From contig JAKMEY010000001.1 of assembly GCA_022425725.1 (NCBI GenBank), forward strand, positions 1 through 64,000: a DNA stretch of 64,000 nt, in the 5' to 3' direction. Below are positions 9,061 through 16,950 of this stretch, one piece after another. The stretch is from Ilumatobacteraceae bacterium (lineage in GTDB: Bacteria > Actinomycetota > Acidimicrobiia > Acidimicrobiales > Ilumatobacteraceae). Both the position numbers and the translations under genes were made by a program. The number at the start of each line of letters is the position of its first letter. Position 1 is the stretch's first letter. The notes beneath the pieces are model-generated. The model saw only the letters and a program-made list of their open reading frames with translations. It had not been told where the DNA came from and made no database searches.

Positions 9061-9104
9061 TCAGCACCGGCGAGGTTACCAGCCACTCGTATCGAGAACT
9101 CACG

Positions 9105-9524
9105 TCAGCCTGTCGATACAGAGAGACATGCGTAAGGGCCTCCAGCAACATTCCACGCAGTCTCGTCTGGTACCAGCGGCAAGATCGCTGGCACCGTCAA
9201 CGCAAATTCATCACACCGTTCGTCGACCATTTGGAGAAGGTCCTCAGCTGTTGGAAATTTCAGCGACGACTCATCGAGGGTTCCAACCTTCAACACATAG
9301 GCTGCGACTCCCCCACCGCTCGACGCCCTCTTAAGAACGTCGTCGCATTCGGCAAGCGAAAAGGACGTGATCGAAAAGCCGATGGCATCTTCGCGCAGAA
9401 AGAAGCAGTCGCCAACGGCGAGAGCTTGGATCGTGACGTCACGCTGTGAGGAACCCATCACTGCAAATGAAACGATCACTGCGACCGCCACCGCGATCGC
9501 TGCACCACCAACTACTCGAGACAC
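9105..9524 (-). CDS. single-pass membrane protein, partner of the J-domain protein
   Basis: This 139-residue protein starts at a GTG just before one strong membrane segment (VVGGAAIAVAVAVIVSFAVMG). An outside domain follows: ALAVGDCFFL near the membrane, then AECDD, DERCDEF and a final CLS. The pattern GDCF ... C ... C ... C resembles the extracytoplasmic cysteine domains found after membrane anchors in many actinobacterial proteins. The same layout (SGSCVVI ... VPCDQA ... CADG ... CLE) is seen in the C-terminal part of the upstream J-domain protein, which suggests a tandem pair of related secreted domains. An earlier ATG would overlap the upstream gene by 64 bases; the chosen GTG overlaps by 13. 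Function unknown. Confidence 0.65.
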   Translation of the reverse strand: MSRVVGGAAIAVAVAVIVSFAVMGSSQRDVTIQALAVGDCFFLREDAIGFSITSFSLAECDDVLKRASSGGGVAAYVLKVGTLDESSLKFPTAEDLLQMVDERCDEFALTVPAILPLVPDETAWNVAGGPYACLSVSTG

Positions 9525-10060
9525 ACTCGACCCATACCGAGTTGATCGAGGAATCCTGGTGCACCATCTGCGCACACGGCATCGAGCGGAACTAGTTGCT
9601 TCACAACTTCGCTCTCAGCTTGATCACACGGCACCTCAACAGCAAACAACGCTTCATTGATCACGACACATGACCCCGATTGGATGACACCATCAGGTGG
9701 CGAGTCAACCTGTGGACCTGCGAAGAGCGAAAGCACCACAATTGCCGCTGCACCAACCGCAGAGGTGATAACAACGCCACGCCACGGAAACGAGACCGGC
9801 CTCGAGATCACGGTTGGAGGTGGCGTCGGCGCCGTGTGATCGGCGTGCGGACGAGTCTGCGTCGTGCCCTGCGCTCGTTGGGGCTCACTGGTGAGCGTTC
9901 GATACGCCTCGTTCAATGCCGCCATCTCGTCGCTGTGCCGACCGTCGTCGACATCGGGGTGCACTTTGCGGGCGAGTCGCCGGTAGGCCGCTCGAATTTC
10001 GACTCGGCTCGCGCCTCGGCGCACGCCCAAGACGTCATGCGGATCTCGTTGAGAGTTCAT
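9512..10060 (-). CDS. membrane-anchored J-domain (DnaJ-like) protein
   Basis: This protein has 182 residues. Residues 7-65 form a J-domain, with DPHDVLGVRRGAS, helix II and the HPD motif in KVHPDV that stimulates Hsp70 (DnaK) ATPase activity. A Pro/Thr-rich linker follows, then one membrane helix (VVITSAVGAAAIVVLSLFAG). A C-terminal extracytoplasmic domain carries four Cys (GSCVV, VPCDQ, AVCADG, RVCLE). The expected topology puts the J-domain in the cytosol and the Cys domain outside. It lacks the Gly/Phe and zinc-finger regions of true DnaJ. It could recruit DnaK to the membrane, but the client is unknown. Confidence 0.85.
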   Translation of the reverse strand: MNSQRDPHDVLGVRRGASRVEIRAAYRRLARKVHPDVDDGRHSDEMAALNEAYRTLTSEPQRAQGTTQTRPHADHTAPTPPPTVISRPVSFPWRGVVITSAVGAAAIVVLSLFAGPQVDSPPDGVIQSGSCVVINEALFAVEVPCDQAESEVVKQLVPLDAVCADGAPGFLDQLGMGRVCLE

Positions 10061-10083
10061 GGAAGTGAGGGGGTGAGAGTGAA

Positions 10084-11523
10084 TTACTCTGCGATGTTGA
10101 CCATCACATGCTTGATTCGGGTGTAGTCCTCAAGCGCGTACACAGACAGATCTTTTCCGTAACCCGATTTCTTGTACCCGCCGTGCGGCATTTCAGCGAC
10201 GATCGGGATGTGAGTGTTCACCCAGACGCAACCAAAATCAAGGTCTCGGGCACAACGCATCGCTCGGGCAACATCGACGGTCCATACGCTCGAGGCAAGC
10301 CCGTACTCAACGCCGTTTGCGTAGCCCAGCGCCTCGCTTTCGTCTGAGAACTCTTGCACGGTGATCACCGGGCCAAAGACCTCTCGTTGGCTCATCTCAT
10401 CATCTTGTTGGAGACCAGCGATGACCGTTGGAGCAACGAAGTAGCCACTTGACCCGATCTGCTCACCGCCGGCGGTGACAGAGGCGTGAGAAGGAACACG
10501 ATCAAGAAATCCGAGTACATGCGAAAGCTGGTTGCTGTTGTTCAAAGGCCCGCACAGAACGTCCGCTTCAAAAGGTGTGCCAACCTTTGCCTCGCGGGCC
10601 TGAGCGCTCAATGCATCAACAAAATCCTGACGGATTGAGGAATGAACGAGCACCCTTGTTGCGGCCGTGCAGTCTTGACCCGAATTGAAGTATCCCGCAA
10701 CCGCAATCGCTTCAGCAGCAGCAGGGATATCGGCGTCATCGAACACAATGACCGGCGCCTTCCCGCCGAGCTCCAGATGCACACGCTTCAAATCAGATGA
10801 GGCGGCTTGAGCGACCTCCGTTCCCGCTCTCACCGAACCGGTCACTGAGACCATCGATGGCATCGAGTGAGCGACCATTGCGCGGCCGGTATCGCGATCG
10901 CCGCAGACCACGTTGAAGACACCGGGCGGGAGGTGCTCGGCGGCGAGTTCTGCGAGCATGGCCGTCGTCACTGGAGTGGTGTCACTCGGTTTCAGCACAA
11001 TCGTGTTTCCCGCCGCGATCGCCGGTGCGAGTTTCCACATCGCCATCATCATCGGATAGTTCCACGGTGCGACCTGGGCACACACGCCTACTGGCTCGCG
11101 CCGGATCATGGAGGTCATGTCATCCATGTACTCGCCTGACGCTTTACCCTCGAGATGACGAGCGGCTCCAGCGAAGAACCGAAGTTGGTCGACCATTGGA
11201 CCGACCTCTTCTTCACGGTGGAGGTCGTAGGGCTTACCGCAATTTTTTGATTCGGCAGTCATGAGGTCGTCGCCCGCCGCCTCGACAGCATCGGCGAATT
11301 TCAGTAGCGCAAGAGATCTCTGTGCTGGCGTCGTTCGCTTCCAATCGTCGAACGCCGCACTCGCTGCAGCCATCGCCCGGTCGACATCGGCCTCGGTTGA
11401 CACGACCGCTTCTCCATAGACCTCTCCTGTGGTGGGGTCGATCAGATTGCTTCGGCCGCCGTCGACCGCGTCGCACCACTCGCCGTCAATGAAGTTTCTT
11501 ATTAACGACTGATCATTTGACAT
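10084..11523 (-). CDS. NAD(P)+-dependent aldehyde dehydrogenase, gamma-aminobutyraldehyde dehydrogenase-like
   Basis: This 479-residue aldehyde dehydrogenase has the full catalytic set: APWNYPMMM, the cofactor loop VSVTGSVRAGTEV, the general-base Glu in HLELGGKAP and the nucleophile Cys in NSGQDCTAATR. The C-terminal end MPHGGYKKSGYGKDLSVYALEDYTRIKHVM resembles the gamma-aminobutyraldehyde dehydrogenases (PatD/Prr) of putrescine breakdown and relatives of betaine-aldehyde dehydrogenase. It follows an Lrp-type regulator by nine bases, so amino acid or amine catabolism is likely. Exact substrate unproven. Confidence 0.85.
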   Translation of the reverse strand: MSNDQSLIRNFIDGEWCDAVDGGRSNLIDPTTGEVYGEAVVSTEADVDRAMAAASAAFDDWKRTTPAQRSLALLKFADAVEAAGDDLMTAESKNCGKPYDLHREEEVGPMVDQLRFFAGAARHLEGKASGEYMDDMTSMIRREPVGVCAQVAPWNYPMMMAMWKLAPAIAAGNTIVLKPSDTTPVTTAMLAELAAEHLPPGVFNVVCGDRDTGRAMVAHSMPSMVSVTGSVRAGTEVAQAASSDLKRVHLELGGKAPVIVFDDADIPAAAEAIAVAGYFNSGQDCTAATRVLVHSSIRQDFVDALSAQAREAKVGTPFEADVLCGPLNNSNQLSHVLGFLDRVPSHASVTAGGEQIGSSGYFVAPTVIAGLQQDDEMSQREVFGPVITVQEFSDESEALGYANGVEYGLASSVWTVDVARAMRCARDLDFGCVWVNTHIPIVAEMPHGGYKKSGYGKDLSVYALEDYTRIKHVMVNIAE

Positions 11524-11532
11524 ACCCGAGGT

Positions 11533-11982
11533 TTAGCACTTATCTGCACCCTCGCGTACCACTCTGAGAATGAACCTTGTCTCGGTTCGTGCGACCGCTA
11601 GGTCAGCTCTCAGCCACCGTACGAGGGCGTCGAGTCCGTCCGACCCCTCGCAATCGCACTGCAATGAGTAATCGGAAGACCCGGTGACATAGGCAGCGAA
11701 GGCAATTTCGGCCCGGGTGCGCAGCCGCTCTTCAAATTCTTCAGCATGAGCTCCAGCGATTAAGCCAACTTCAATGACCGCTCTCGTCGTGCGCCCATAC
11801 GCCGCAGGGTCAACATCGGCCTGGTACCCACGGATGACTCCGTCACGCTCCATCCTCCGAACTCTGTCAGCAATGGCGGTTGGTGACAGGTGAACTTGGC
11901 TCGAGAGCTCAGCCCACGACATTCGGCCCTTCATTTCTAACTGGCGAAGGATTCGAGCGTCAGATTTATCTATTGCACTCAT
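11533..11982 (-). CDS. Lrp/AsnC-family transcriptional regulator
   Basis: This 149-residue protein has the classic Lrp/AsnC layout. The N-terminal helix-turn-helix (ILRQLEMKGRMSWAELSSQVHLSPTAIADRVRRMERDGVIRGY) occupies roughly residues 10-55, followed by the RAM effector-binding domain with VTGSSDYSLQCDC. It is divergent from alanine dehydrogenase, as AldR is to ald in mycobacteria, so an alanine-responsive regulator of ald is the best guess. It also heads an operon with the aldehyde dehydrogenase. The spacer to ald is about 73 bases. Confidence 0.93.
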   Translation of the reverse strand: MSAIDKSDARILRQLEMKGRMSWAELSSQVHLSPTAIADRVRRMERDGVIRGYQADVDPAAYGRTTRAVIEVGLIAGAHAEEFEERLRTRAEIAFAAYVTGSSDYSLQCDCEGSDGLDALVRWLRADLAVARTETRFILRVVREGADKC

Positions 11983-12055
11983 AAACGGTGAGTCTATGAG
12001 TAATCAAGTTGTTCTTCGCTCGGATTCATCCCGGAAATTCGGTCAAACTACCGAC

Positions 12056-13159
12056 ATGTCTGAAACCGCAAAGCCCGCACTCTCCAGCGTTGGCGTTCCA
12101 AAAGAAATTAAGGGAGATGAACGACGAGTCGCTCTCACTCCAGATGGTGCAGCTGAGCTCGTCGGCGTTGGCTGCGAGGTCCGCGTCGAACACAGTGCCG
12201 GAACTGGAGCGGGCTTCACCGATGAGATGTACGAAGCAGCAGGAGCATCGGTTGTCTCAACATCAAATGAGGCGTGGGAAGCTGACCTTGTCGTCAAGGT
12301 AAAGGAGCCGCAGACATCAGAATTTCCACAGTTACGTAGCGACCTCACACTCTTCACGTACCTCCATCTCGCGGCGTATCCGGCTGTGGCGGAAGCACTC
12401 GTCAGTTCTGGCTGCACTGCATTTGCGTATGAGACTGTCACCGACCGCCATGGCGGGCTACCACTCCTCGCCCCGATGAGCGAGATCGCAGGCAAACTTG
12501 CCACTCAAATGGGTGCCCATCATCTCTCCGCACACTTGGGTGGCGCCGGCGTGCTGCTTGGAGGCTCACCTGGAGTCGCTCCCGCATCAGTCGTCATCAT
12601 CGGCGGAGGAAACGTCGGCTGGGCCGCAGCAACAATGGCACTTGGCCTCGGGGCCCAAGTGACAGTTATCGATGCCTCGCTCGATCGACTTCGCTGGATC
12701 GATGAACATTCATTTGGCCGCCTCGTCCATCTTGCGTCAAACCGCTCAACGGTCGCACGGTGTGTCGCCGATGCAGATCTCGTCATTGGCGCTGTACTCG
12801 TCGCCGGCGATAAGGCACCGGTCGTCGTCACCGAAGACATGGTGAAAACAATGCGACCAGGATCTGTCATCGTCGATGTCGCGATTGACCAAGGTGGCTG
12901 CATCGCCACATCGACCGAGACGAGTCATGCCCAGCCAACAACAGAAGTGCACGGCGTTGTGCACTATGCCGTGGGCAACATGCCGGGTGCGGTACCTCGT
13001 ACCTCTACGTTGGCGCTCACAAACGCCACATTGCCACATATCAGCAAACTTGCTCAGCACGGCGCAGCGGTAGCCGACATCGACGGCCATCTGGCAGAAG
13101 GGTTGAATGTGCAGGCAGGGCACGTGGTGAACGAGACCGTCGCACAATCTCTCGCGTAG
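12056..13159 (+). CDS. ald: alanine dehydrogenase
   Basis: This enzyme of 367 residues interconverts L-alanine and pyruvate plus ammonia with NAD+. Family features: VGVPKEIKGDERRVALTP at the N terminus with the substrate-binding Arg, KVKEP with the catalytic Lys, LFTYLHLA with the active-site His, Rossmann loop IIGGGNVGWAAA, and the late GNMPGAVPRTST. The start was set at the second in-frame ATG because it leaves a normal-length N terminus; an ATG 60 bases upstream with GGTGAG before it is an alternative. It is probably controlled by the divergent Lrp-type protein. Confidence 0.95.
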   Translation: MSETAKPALSSVGVPKEIKGDERRVALTPDGAAELVGVGCEVRVEHSAGTGAGFTDEMYEAAGASVVSTSNEAWEADLVVKVKEPQTSEFPQLRSDLTLFTYLHLAAYPAVAEALVSSGCTAFAYETVTDRHGGLPLLAPMSEIAGKLATQMGAHHLSAHLGGAGVLLGGSPGVAPASVVIIGGGNVGWAAATMALGLGAQVTVIDASLDRLRWIDEHSFGRLVHLASNRSTVARCVADADLVIGAVLVAGDKAPVVVTEDMVKTMRPGSVIVDVAIDQGGCIATSTETSHAQPTTEVHGVVHYAVGNMPGAVPRTSTLALTNATLPHISKLAQHGAAVADIDGHLAEGLNVQAGHVVNETVAQSLA

Positions 13160-13202
13160 CGACGCTGAGGTCTCGACCTCTCATCGAATTCTGCCTGCGA
13201 CC

Positions 13203-13208
13203 TACAGT
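13203..13208 (+). promoter_or_regulatory. putative -10 box for leaderless LLM oxidoreductase mRNA
   Basis: TACAGT six bases before the ATG of the next gene, with no Shine-Dalgarno in between. A short GC-rich hairpin (13167-13180) without a T-run precedes it. Confidence 0.5.
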
Positions 13209-13214
13209 GTCGGC

Positions 13215-14252
13215 ATGGCGTTACAACTTGGATACAGCGTTGGTTACTGGTCGTCAGGTCCCCCCCGAGATGCGTTGAATAGCGTGATCGAAGCTGAGCG
13301 ACTTGGGTTCGAATCGGTCTGGACGGCTGAGGCGTATGGATCAGATGCGCTTACACCTCTTGCCTGGTGGGGCGCTTCAACATCTCGAATCAAACTAGGT
13401 ACCGGCATCATTCAGATGTCGGCTCGAACGCCGTCGGCTACTGCGATGGCTGCGATGACCATCGATCATCTTTCACAAGGCCGATTTATTCTTGGTCTTG
13501 GGGTCTCAGGACCCCAAGTTGTTGAAGGGTGGTACGGCGAGCGTTACCACCGGCCACTCGAGCGAACTCGTGAGTACGTGTCCGTCGTTCGTTCGATTTT
13601 ACGGCGCGACAAACCCGTTACTCATGCGGGTAATCAATATCGGTTGCCCTATGACGGCGAGGGTTCGAGCGGACTCGGAAAACCTCTCAAGTCGACGGTC
13701 CATCCGTTTAGAAACGACATTCCGATCTATCTCGGAGCCGAGGGACCGAAGAACGTTGCGCTCTCAGCAGAAATTTGCGACGGGTGGCTTCCCTTGTTCT
13801 TCTCGCCCTCCGAGAACGACTTTTACTCGTCATGCTTGCAAGAAGGGTTTGCGAGGTCAGGGAAGCCAGAAAAAGCCAATGAGTTCGAGGTGATCGCTCC
13901 GGTCACGGTTATACCTGGAGATGACGTCGAAGCCTGCGCCGACATGATCCGCCCAATGCTTGCCCTGTATGCCGGCGGCATGGGGGCGAAAGGTGCGAAC
14001 TTCCATTTCGACGTATTCGCGCGAATGGGGTACGAAGATGTCGCACTCAAGGTGCAAGACCTGTACCTCGAAGGGAAGAAACAAGAGGCAGCCGCCGCAA
14101 TCCCATTGAAGATGGTGGAAGACGTTGCCCTCGTCGGTCCTCCCGAAAAGATCAAGGAAGAGCTCTCCCGCTGGGAGGAGACGGTACTGACAACACTTCT
14201 GCTGTCTGGCCCTACATCAATGTTGCAGACCTACGTCGACATCCTTTCGTAG
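13215..14252 (+). CDS. LLM-class F420-dependent oxidoreductase
   Basis: This 345-residue protein has the luciferase-like monooxygenase TIM barrel: LGYSVGYW at the start, FESVWTAEAYGSDALTPLAWWGA, KLGTGIIQMSARTP and GRFILGLGVSGPQVVEGW. Actinobacterial members usually use coenzyme F420 rather than FMN, but the cofactor cannot be read directly. A second protein of the same subgroup, with the same segment spacing and shared motifs (LGLGxSGPQV, GLGKPLK, RNDIPI, DGWLP), is encoded at 40760-41806. Substrate unknown. The gene appears monocistronic and leaderless. Confidence 0.87.
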   Translation: MALQLGYSVGYWSSGPPRDALNSVIEAERLGFESVWTAEAYGSDALTPLAWWGASTSRIKLGTGIIQMSARTPSATAMAAMTIDHLSQGRFILGLGVSGPQVVEGWYGERYHRPLERTREYVSVVRSILRRDKPVTHAGNQYRLPYDGEGSSGLGKPLKSTVHPFRNDIPIYLGAEGPKNVALSAEICDGWLPLFFSPSENDFYSSCLQEGFARSGKPEKANEFEVIAPVTVIPGDDVEACADMIRPMLALYAGGMGAKGANFHFDVFARMGYEDVALKVQDLYLEGKKQEAAAAIPLKMVEDVALVGPPEKIKEELSRWEETVLTTLLLSGPTSMLQTYVDILS

Positions 14253-14343
14253 CACCAACTCCTCGACTTCGCTTGCGTCATCTGCGTTCTCGCAGTTGAA
14301 CCGTTACAACCGTTCCGCGAGCAGTTAGGTTTGCTTCGCCCCC

Positions 14344-15633
14344 ATGTCCAGCCCCACCAGTACCCCACGCCGAACGGGCACCGCCCGGTCCGCGCTTCAG
14401 CACCGTCACTTTCGCGTACTGTTCATCGGCGCATCCATGTCCAACGTCGGCACGTGGATGCAGAACTTCATGCTGCCGGCTTATCTTGACGTTCGTACCG
14501 GGTCGGCCGCATTCGTTGGACTGCTCGTTTTCGCTCAACTCGGTCCGATGCTCTTTGGCTCGGTACCCGCAGGTGTTCTTGCAGATCGGGTCGACCGAAC
14601 GCGTCTGATCCTCGCAATGCAAGCATCAATGATGGTGCTGTCGGTTGTCTTGGGTGGACTCGCGCGCTGGAGCGCTCCAATTTGGACGATCTTCGCCATT
14701 CAGCTTGGTATTGGTATTGCCAACACCGTGCAAGCGCCAGCGTTCAACGCCAGCTTGCCTTCGCTTGTACCGCGAGCCGACATTGGTGGGGCGGTGAGTC
14801 TCAACTCAGCGATGATCAATGGAAGCCGCATCGCCGGGCCTGCGCTTGCTGCATTCCTCGGATGGATCGGGCTCGATCTCTGGCAACTCTTCCTCATCAA
14901 TGCCGCCACCTATTGCTTCGTCATGGTTCCTCTCGCAAAGAATCATCTGCCATCGATTAACGGTATGAACAAAGCGAAAGGCTGGCGGGCACTGACGGCC
15001 GGAGTTGGTCTTGCTCGACGCCGCAAAGTGCTGCTTGTCCTCCTCAGCTCAATGTTTTTCTTCTCCGTTGTCAGCCTGCCATACATCGGTTTGTTTCCTT
15101 CGGTCACGCGTCTCAACCTCGGGCTTGCTGCAGACAGCGGCGCGTACAAGGTGCTCTACATCACCTGGGGGCTCGGAGCGTTTCTCGGGGCATTATCGGT
15201 TGGCACCGTGTTTTCAGAAGTGTCGCGACACATTCTGATCAGGTGGAGTTTCAGGCTCTTCGCTCTCTTTCTGTTTCTCTTTGCCATCACCAGCAACTTC
15301 GCTGTTGCCCTACCGGTTTCGTTCGTACTCGGTGTCGTCTATTTCCTTCTTGCGACCGCCATGATGACCGAACTACAACACAACCTCACTGACGCTGAGC
15401 GGGCGTCGATCATGCCGCTGTGGTTTATGTCATTTGGTGGCTCAATCCCGATCGGCAATCTCCTCGCGGGACCGATCATGGATGCAGTCGGGGCAAGATG
15501 GGTGCTTGCCGTGGGCGCAATCGCTGCGGCGGTGAATGGGGTAGTTTCTGATCTGGGCAGACTTGATGCTGACGATTTCTTAGACGGCGAACCAACCTCA
15601 ATTCCAGAGACAGGCCCAAGCCGTCTTCATTAA
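14344..15633 (+). CDS. MFS transporter (EntS/MFS_3-like)
   Basis: This 429-residue polytopic membrane protein of the major facilitator superfamily has about 11-12 predicted helices. The N-terminal half has the MFS_3/EntS pattern: LQHRHFRVLFIGASMSNVGTWMQNFMLPAYL and the loop 2-3 motif GVLADRVDRTRL. The second half begins after a cytoplasmic loop near residue 215. Relatives export siderophores, drugs or metabolites; no substrate can be assigned. No Shine-Dalgarno is seen at the ATG. The upstream 91 bases hold two copies of AACCGTT nine bases apart (14299 and 14308), possibly a regulator site. It ends convergently with murF, sharing the four bases TTAA. Confidence 0.9.
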   Translation: MSSPTSTPRRTGTARSALQHRHFRVLFIGASMSNVGTWMQNFMLPAYLDVRTGSAAFVGLLVFAQLGPMLFGSVPAGVLADRVDRTRLILAMQASMMVLSVVLGGLARWSAPIWTIFAIQLGIGIANTVQAPAFNASLPSLVPRADIGGAVSLNSAMINGSRIAGPALAAFLGWIGLDLWQLFLINAATYCFVMVPLAKNHLPSINGMNKAKGWRALTAGVGLARRRKVLLVLLSSMFFFSVVSLPYIGLFPSVTRLNLGLAADSGAYKVLYITWGLGAFLGALSVGTVFSEVSRHILIRWSFRLFALFLFLFAITSNFAVALPVSFVLGVVYFLLATAMMTELQHNLTDAERASIMPLWFMSFGGSIPIGNLLAGPIMDAVGARWVLAVGAIAAAVNGVVSDLGRLDADDFLDGEPTSIPETGPSRLH

Positions 15634-16934
15634 CGGTGAAGAATCTCTTCAACGAACCGTTCAAGACCAGCAACCCGACTTCCCTTAACTAACACCGCTG
15701 TGTCTCCTGTGGCGAGCAGCTCCATGACGAAAGCAGGCAGCACATCTGATCTCTCTCCGCCGTATAAGTCGGTCATGATCTGAACGACCTCGATCCCCAA
15801 GTGAGATGCGGTATTGACAACCGACCGATGAGCGGCAACAGGCTCGTCAACCTCTGCCATCTCTCCCAGCACTGCGACTCGCCGGCCCACATCTAGGTCG
15901 GCCAAAGTTCGCAATGCTGCGACAACTGAAGTCGGGTTTGCGTTGTAACAGTCATCGATAAGGAGTGAACCTGATGCCAACTCGTGGATCACCATTCGGT
16001 GATCCTCCGGCTCAACGGCCTCAAGGCCATTCACGGTCTCCTCCAAGGAAACCTCCAGCACACCTCCGACCGCTATCGCCGCGAGTGCATTGCTCATCAT
16101 GTGTTCCCCCGCCACCTGCAGGGCAACCTGGGCTGAGCCCCACGGTGAATCAAAGCGAAAACGCGCTCGACCAAATGCATCAAACTGAACTTCGGTAGGA
16201 GTGACGTCGCCGTGCTGACCGTAGGTCACTACTGCCCCCGGAGCGATTGCCGACATCGCCAGCACGCGTTCATCGTCGGCGTTCAACACGGCGGTGCCGG
16301 AGGTTTTTAGCGACGTAACGAGTTCCGCCTTGGCCCTGGCGACCCCTTCGATTCCACCGAGGCGGGCGGTGTGTGCCTGCCCTACGCGAGTGACAACTCC
16401 AATGTTTGGCGAGGCCACATCGCACAAGTGCGTGATTTCGCCGAATCCGCGCATTCCCATTTCGACCACCACCGTGCGCGTGCCCCTGGGGGTGTTGATG
16501 AGCGTGTAGGGAACTCCCTGTTCGTTGTTGAAACTCTTTGGGCTTGCCCATACCGCAGTGGAACTCAGTGCTCCAGCGATGAGATTCTTTGTTGAGGTCT
16601 TGCCCACACTGCCCGTCACCCCAACTACGGCAACATCTGATAGCTGCTGTGACCGGACGTGTGTTGCGAGATCAGAGAACGCCCGCATCGTGTCGTCAAC
16701 AACGATGAGTGAACCCGACACATCGTCAACATCTTCAGAAACCAACGCGCAACTTGCACCTCGAGAGAAAGCGTCTGCCACGAAGTCGTGACCGTTCCGT
16801 TCAGCGCGAATTGCGACGAACAAACAGTGTTGAATATCGGCTCGCGAGTCGAAATGAACGCCATCGAGCAACACGTCATCGCCGATAAGACGACCACTGA
16901 TTGCTGACGCAACTTCTGATGCCCTCAACTGCAC
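15630..16934 (-). CDS. murF: UDP-N-acetylmuramoyl-tripeptide--D-alanyl-D-alanine ligase (MurF-type)
   Basis: This 434-residue Mur ligase has three domains: N-terminal UDP-binding (about 1-95), central ATPase (P-loop GVTGSVGKTS at residues 105-114, then NNEQGVPYTL and EMGMRGFGEI), and C-terminal (about 310-430, DDCYNANPTSV). MurF adds D-Ala-D-Ala to the UDP-MurNAc-tripeptide in the cytosol. The start is the GTG giving MQLRASEVASAISGRL, which fits the family; a longer frame would run into ddl. It lies outside any division/cell-wall cluster and is head-to-head with ddl, which makes its substrate. It may therefore be either the only murF or a second copy. Confidence 0.9.
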   Translation of the reverse strand: MQLRASEVASAISGRLIGDDVLLDGVHFDSRADIQHCLFVAIRAERNGHDFVADAFSRGASCALVSEDVDDVSGSLIVVDDTMRAFSDLATHVRSQQLSDVAVVGVTGSVGKTSTKNLIAGALSSTAVWASPKSFNNEQGVPYTLINTPRGTRTVVVEMGMRGFGEITHLCDVASPNIGVVTRVGQAHTARLGGIEGVARAKAELVTSLKTSGTAVLNADDERVLAMSAIAPGAVVTYGQHGDVTPTEVQFDAFGRARFRFDSPWGSAQVALQVAGEHMMSNALAAIAVGGVLEVSLEETVNGLEAVEPEDHRMVIHELASGSLLIDDCYNANPTSVVAALRTLADLDVGRRVAVLGEMAEVDEPVAAHRSVVNTASHLGIEVVQIMTDLYGGERSDVLPAFVMELLATGDTAVLVKGSRVAGLERFVEEILHR

Positions 16935-16937
16935 AAC

Positions 16938-16948
16938 TAGGGACAGTA
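16938..16948. promoter_or_regulatory. overlapping back-to-back -10 boxes of murF and ddl
   Basis: The two GTG starts are 16 bases apart. TAGGGA (16938-16943) lies seven bases before the ddl GTG on the plus strand. TACTGT (complement of 16943-16948) lies eight bases before the murF GTG on the minus strand. If both genes use the leaderless pattern seen elsewhere, their promoters overlap. TAGGGA is a poor match, so the ddl box is the weaker proposal. Confidence 0.3.
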
Positions 16949-16950
16949 CC

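Noticed and set aside
13167-13180. Hairpin GAGGT/ACCTC after alanine dehydrogenase as a terminator
   Set aside because: Five base pairs and no T-run; kept only as a remark.
14299-14314. Direct repeats AACCGTT before the MFS gene as a defined operator
   Set aside because: Two 7-base copies without an adjacent regulator are too weak; mentioned only in the MFS entry.
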